DNA from: JBBFMJ01 sp037441225
GTDB lineage: Bacteria > Acidobacteriota > Thermoanaerobaculia > UBA2201
Direction: 5' to 3'
Assembly (NCBI GenBank): GCA_037441225.1
Contig: JBBISU010000117.1
Span: 1-7,977, forward strand
Length of the DNA stretch: 7,977 bases
Below the pieces are notes generated by a model, which was not told the DNA's origin, made no database searches, and worked only from the letters and a program-made list of their open reading frames with translations. Position 1 is the first letter of the stretch. Every line of letters starts with the position of its first letter. A program made the position numbers and the translations under genes. Positions 6,556-7,977 of the stretch are shown here, one piece after another.

Positions 6556-7851
6556 CTATGCCTTTACCACATTTGGCCCTTTGGGCAGGACGCCTCTTGT
6601 ATCAATTATAAGTTTTGAAAAGTTCTTCACCAATTCATAATCCACCTTTGAATGGTCTGTTGTTATTAAAACAGCATCTACAAACTCCAAAACTTCTTTA
6701 CTTAATTCAACACTTTCTGCTTCAAATTTATATTTCCTTGTCTTTGGAAATTTTGGAATATAAGGGTCATAATATAAAACTTTTGCACCTTTTTTTTGCA
6801 AAATATCCCAGATTTTTAAAGCAGGAGATTCCCTTAAATCATCTACATTTTTTTTATAAGCAATTCCCAAAAGCAAAATATTTGAACCCTTTAATGTCTT
6901 TCCCCTTTCATTTAATACCTCTTGCAATCTATCAACAACAAAATATGGCATTGAAATGTTTACTTCACCTGCTAGTTCAACAAATCGTAAATTCAAATCA
7001 TATTCCTTTGCTTTCCAGCTTAAATAAAAAGGGTCAATTGGAATACAATGGCCTCCAAGTCCAGGCCCTGGATAAAAGGGTTGAAATCCAAAGGGTTTTG
7101 TAGAAGCAGCTTTTATAACTTCCCATATATCAATCCCCATTTTTGTAAATAAAATTTTTAACTCATTTACCATAGCAATATTTACTGCTCTATACATATT
7201 TTCAAGAATTTTGCAACTTTCAGCAACCTTTAAAGAAGATACTGGAATTACTTTTTCAACAATCTTTTCATAAAAAGCAACTGCAACTTTTAAACTATTT
7301 TCATCAAGCCCCCCTACAACCTTTGGTATTATTCTTGTATTAAAAGTTGGATTTCCTGGATCTTCCCTTTCTGGACTAAAAGCTACATAAAAATCCTTCC
7401 CTGCTTTCAAACCAGATTTTTCAAGGATAGGTATTAAAAATTCTTCTGTTGTCCCTGGGTATGTCGTAGATTCCAAGACAATTAATTGTTCCTTTCTTAT
7501 ATTTTTTGAAATTTCAATTGCAGTTTTTTCAATATATTGCATATCTGGCTCTAAGTGATCAGTTAAAGGCGTTGGGACACAAATTAAAATTACATCACAT
7601 CTTGAAAGCTCTTGAAAATTTGAAGTTGCTTTAAAATTTTTATTTATTGATTTTTTAATATCTTCTTCCTTTATATGCTTAATATAACTTTTCCCTTCCT
7701 TTAATCTTTTAACCTTTTCTTCATCTACATCAAAGCCAATTGTTTGAAAATTAGAATTTGAAGAAAGGATAGCCAAGGGAAGCCCCACATAGCCCATTCC
7801 AATGATACCTATAACTGCTTTTCTTTTTTCAATTTTTTCCAAAATTTCCAT
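6556..7851 (-). CDS. wbpA: UDP-N-acetyl-D-glucosamine 6-dehydrogenase, WbpA type
   Basis: The likely reaction is NAD-dependent oxidation of C6 of UDP-GlcNAc to UDP-GlcNAcA, the first step towards N-acetylated uronic acids in surface polysaccharide. The 431-residue protein has GIIGMGYVGLPLA (glycines 18, 20 and 23), SYIKHI at 55-60, CVPTPL at 91-96, LESTTYPGTTEE at 126-137, FSPEREDPGNP at 158-168, K214 in CKILENMYRAVN, nucleophile C269 in PGPGLGGHCIPIDPF, and IAYKKNVDDLRESP in the C-terminal domain. This pattern follows Pseudomonas WbpA through most of its length and differs from the ManNAc dehydrogenase WecC and from Ugd, though substrate choice remains inferred. It is the first gene of the operon. 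Its ATG at 7851 has AAGGAAGG six bases upstream, and it stops at TAG with the next ATG one base beyond. The later enzymes of a WbpA pathway (3-dehydrogenase, aminotransferase, N-acetyltransferase) are not in this window. Confidence 0.9.
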   Translation of the reverse strand: MEILEKIEKRKAVIGIIGMGYVGLPLAILSSNSNFQTIGFDVDEEKVKRLKEGKSYIKHIKEEDIKKSINKNFKATSNFQELSRCDVILICVPTPLTDHLEPDMQYIEKTAIEISKNIRKEQLIVLESTTYPGTTEEFLIPILEKSGLKAGKDFYVAFSPEREDPGNPTFNTRIIPKVVGGLDENSLKVAVAFYEKIVEKVIPVSSLKVAESCKILENMYRAVNIAMVNELKILFTKMGIDIWEVIKAASTKPFGFQPFYPGPGLGGHCIPIDPFYLSWKAKEYDLNLRFVELAGEVNISMPYFVVDRLQEVLNERGKTLKGSNILLLGIAYKKNVDDLRESPALKIWDILQKKGAKVLYYDPYIPKFPKTRKYKFEAESVELSKEVLEFVDAVLITTDHSKVDYELVKNFSKLIIDTRGVLPKGPNVVKA

Positions 7852-7857
7852 TTTTTT

Positions 7858-7865
7858 CCTTCCTT
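7858..7865 (-). promoter_or_regulatory. Ribosome-binding site of the first operon gene
   Basis: The minus strand reads AAGGAAGG, six bases before the ATG at 7851. It is a purine-rich Shine-Dalgarno in an otherwise A/T-only leader and fixes the start of the WbpA-type gene. Confidence 0.65.
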
Positions 7866-7885
7866 TATTTTTATTTTATTTTTAA

Positions 7886-7912
7886 ATTATATCACAAATC
7901 AAATTTTTTCAA
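7886..7912 (-). promoter_or_regulatory. Sigma70-type promoter of the six-gene operon
   Basis: On the minus strand there is a perfect -10 TATAAT at 7886-7891, preceded by TGA to give an extended -10 (TGnTATAAT, 7886-7894). A possible -35 TTGAAA lies at 7907-7912 with a short 15-base spacer, so the extended -10 probably matters more. Transcription would start near 7879, leaving a leader of about 28 bases. A second minus-strand TATAAT at 7963-7968 could act as an upstream promoter, but its -35 would be outside the window. Confidence 0.55.
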
Positions 7913-7914
7913 AA

Positions 7915-7930
7915 TTTTTTTGCAAAAAAA
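7915..7930. repeat. 16-bp perfect palindrome in the divergent promoter region
   Basis: Seven T, then GC, then seven A form a perfect inverted repeat with no spacer. It sits just upstream of the operon's -35 region and between it and the presumed divergent promoter. It may be an operator, an intrinsically bent A-tract, or chance in a very AT-rich stretch. It has no loop, so it is a poor RNA hairpin, and it does not end any visible gene. Confidence 0.4.
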
Positions 7931-7936
7931 CTGCAA

Positions 7937-7977
7937 TTGAATTTTTTGTATTTTTAAGTTAAATTATATAGAAGGAG
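7937..7977 (+). promoter_or_regulatory. Putative promoter and Shine-Dalgarno of a divergent gene beginning just outside the window
   Basis: The plus strand ends with GAAGGAG at 7971-7977, a good ribosome-binding site that would place a start codon within about ten bases beyond the edge. Upstream, TTGAAT at 7937-7942 and TTAAAT at 7959-7964, 16 bases apart, could serve as -35 and -10, giving a very short leader. The Shine-Dalgarno is the stronger part of this call; the promoter boxes are weak matches in AT-rich DNA. Confidence 0.35.

Noticed and set aside
6615..7103. Plus-strand open frame of 162 residues inside the WbpA-type gene, and similar ones at 2608-2808, 3244-3489 and 3817-4125
   Set aside because: These are shadows of strongly supported minus-strand genes with conserved catalytic motifs. 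Their own translations show no recognisable domain.
1..7977. tRNA, rRNA, CRISPR array, riboswitch or insertion sequence
   Set aside because: I found no GC-rich structured RNA block, regularly spaced repeats, transposase motifs or terminal inverted repeats. The only gaps without coding sequence are about 120 bases each.

Overview
The window comes from an AT-rich bacterium (roughly 30% GC by eye). Its proteins are rich in Lys, Ile and Glu, Arg codons are mostly AGA/AGG, Shine-Dalgarno sites are clear, and genes overlap head to tail. This fits a low-GC bacterium, possibly thermophilic. The taxon cannot be fixed from the sequence alone, and the bacterial rather than archaeal assignment rests on the sigma70-type promoter and on coaE.

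Left part (1-1721, plus strand): the 3' end of a type II restriction-modification locus. It holds the C-terminal part of an N6-adenine DNA methyltransferase, whose catalytic NPPY region lies left of the window. A PD-(D/E)XK restriction endonuclease gene follows with a 1-base overlap. The endonuclease frame is cut by a single in-frame TAG at 1029-1031 but is open on both sides of it, so it looks like a recently inactivated gene or an assembly error.

Middle (1722-1841): a short, very AT-rich convergent intergenic gap with AT palindromes and one weak hairpin. There is no convincing terminator.

Right part (7851 down to 1842, minus strand): six genes packed into one apparent operon. In order of transcription they are a WbpA-type UDP-GlcNAc 6-dehydrogenase, a UDP-glucuronate 4-epimerase, a UDP-glucose 6-dehydrogenase, a UDP-glucuronate decarboxylase (UDP-xylose synthase), FolD and CoaE. 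Junctions are +1 nt, 4-bp overlap, 7-bp overlap, 4-bp overlap and 0 nt. Together the first four would make UDP-GlcA, UDP-GalA, UDP-Xyl and UDP-GlcNAcA, which are donors for acidic and pentose-containing surface glycans. FolD and CoaE are housekeeping cofactor genes carried at the tail. folD and coaE lie in the same reading frame, separated by one TAG codon, with coaE starting on TTG.

Right edge (7852-7977): the operon promoter (extended -10 TGnTATAAT), a 16-bp A/T-arm palindrome, and a plus-strand Shine-Dalgarno site at the very end that predicts a divergent gene just outside the window.

Most of the window is ordinary metabolism. The points worth a second look are the amber-interrupted endonuclease, the single-TAG folD/coaE junction, and the dense UDP-uronate gene set. 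I did not find a convincing novel system.
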